Source: Phytophthora quininea
Lineage: Eukaryota; Oomycota; Peronosporomycetes; Peronosporales; Peronosporaceae
NCBI GenBank assembly: GCA_011947345.1
Contig: JAAVTG010000496.1
Span: 1-40,450 of the forward strand
DNA length: 40,450 bases
Direction of reading: 5' to 3'
Shown: piece after piece, positions 40,281 through 40,450 of the stretch
Position numbering within the stretch: the first letter of the stretch is position 1
Layout of the letters: every line of letters starts with the position of its first letter
Notes under the pieces: generated by a model
Told to the model about the DNA's origin: nothing
Seen by the model: the letters and a program-made list of their open reading frames with translations, nothing else
The model's database searches: none
Program-made: the position numbers and the translations under genes

Positions 40281-40450
40281 CTAGGCGACGTCGAGGCAGC
40301 AGCGCTCCTCCAGCGTCGAGTTGAACGCGATGGCCGAGGAGTTCTCCGCGGCCGGGGCCAGTTCGCGCTGGATGAGGTCATCCGAAGTCGCGAAGGTCAG
40401 CGGGGTGGCCACGGCGATGAGGAGAAGGGCGGCGATGTAGACGAACTTGG
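40281..40450 (-). CDS. Small secreted protein, N-terminus outside the window
   Basis: The minus-strand frame enters at the window edge as KFVYIAALLLIAVATPLTFA, the hydrophobic core of a signal peptide missing only its first few residues. It continues through an Ala/Glu/Asn-rich stretch to LEERCCLDVA and TAG 40283-40281. The mature part would be only about 35 residues. No RxLR motif. Codon use is GC-rich like the neighbouring host genes. Extra 3' exons cannot be excluded. Confidence 0.55.
   Translation of the reverse strand, partial: KFVYIAALLLIAVATPLTFATSDDLIQRELAPAAENSSAIAFNSTLEERCCLDVA

Noticed and set aside
1..40450. Programmed ribosomal frameshifting as a general explanation of the many frame breaks
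   Set aside because: Breaks fall at unrelated sequences, mostly need one inserted base, and occur several times in one gene. Assembly error is simpler.

Overview
The window looks like nuclear DNA from a plant-pathogenic oomycete close to Phytophthora. The evidence is compact genes with 54-94 bp GT-AG introns, an elicitin-like secreted protein, an oomycete INR+FPR core promoter next to a secreted-protein gene, a bifunctional HPPK-DHPS gene, and transposons (tyrosine-recombinase, MULE, hAT, pogo and Harbinger types) of the kinds that crowd such genomes. No RNA gene, CRISPR array or bacterial operon was seen.

Layout. 1-435: 3' end of a mitochondrial EF-G2 (GFM2-like) gene. 558-6038: three tandem paralogues of a polytopic membrane protein I cannot assign, sharing both intron positions. 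6136-6910: two tandem micro-genes for single-pass, Cys-rich membrane proteins. 7013-8841: two tandem HTATIP2/TIP30-like NAD(P)-binding proteins on the minus strand. The second is divergent from a fused HPPK-DHPS folate gene (8873-10528), with only 31 bp between the start codons. 10665-11742: EF-hand/coiled-coil protein. 11785-12090: small unknown gene. 12.1-13.49 kb: about 1.4 kb with no gene I can support.

13491-27842 is a transposon island. A hAT element (13491-22888) was broken ten codons into its transposase by a 6.4 kb Mutator-like element (13739-20138) that has perfect 79-bp terminal inverted repeats (TIRs) and a perfect 9-bp target duplication. The MULE contains a Crypton-like tyrosine recombinase gene and a decayed 1.26 kb pogo-type element (16206-17465). 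Ninety bases beyond the hAT is a PIF/Harbinger element (22979-27842). It has both usual Harbinger genes and, between them, a GC-rich amino-acid/ethanolamine-type permease gene that appears to be captured host DNA.

27884-40450 is again host sequence: a six-exon D-amino-acid oxidase gene (minus), a divergent gene that seems to fuse a MED19-like Mediator subunit to a bromodomain, a secreted acidic/Gly-rich protein, a caprin-like RNA-binding protein, a GBF1/GNOM-type ARF-GEF, an unknown coiled-coil protein, an elicitin-like protein, and the 3' part of a small secreted protein.

Caution: about twenty otherwise well-conserved coding stretches, in host genes and transposons alike, are broken by one- or two-base indels, nearly all deletions and many in homopolymers. 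The simplest reading is residual long-read assembly error, so a frameshift alone is not taken here as proof of a pseudogene. Spans given for broken genes are those of the recognisable gene.
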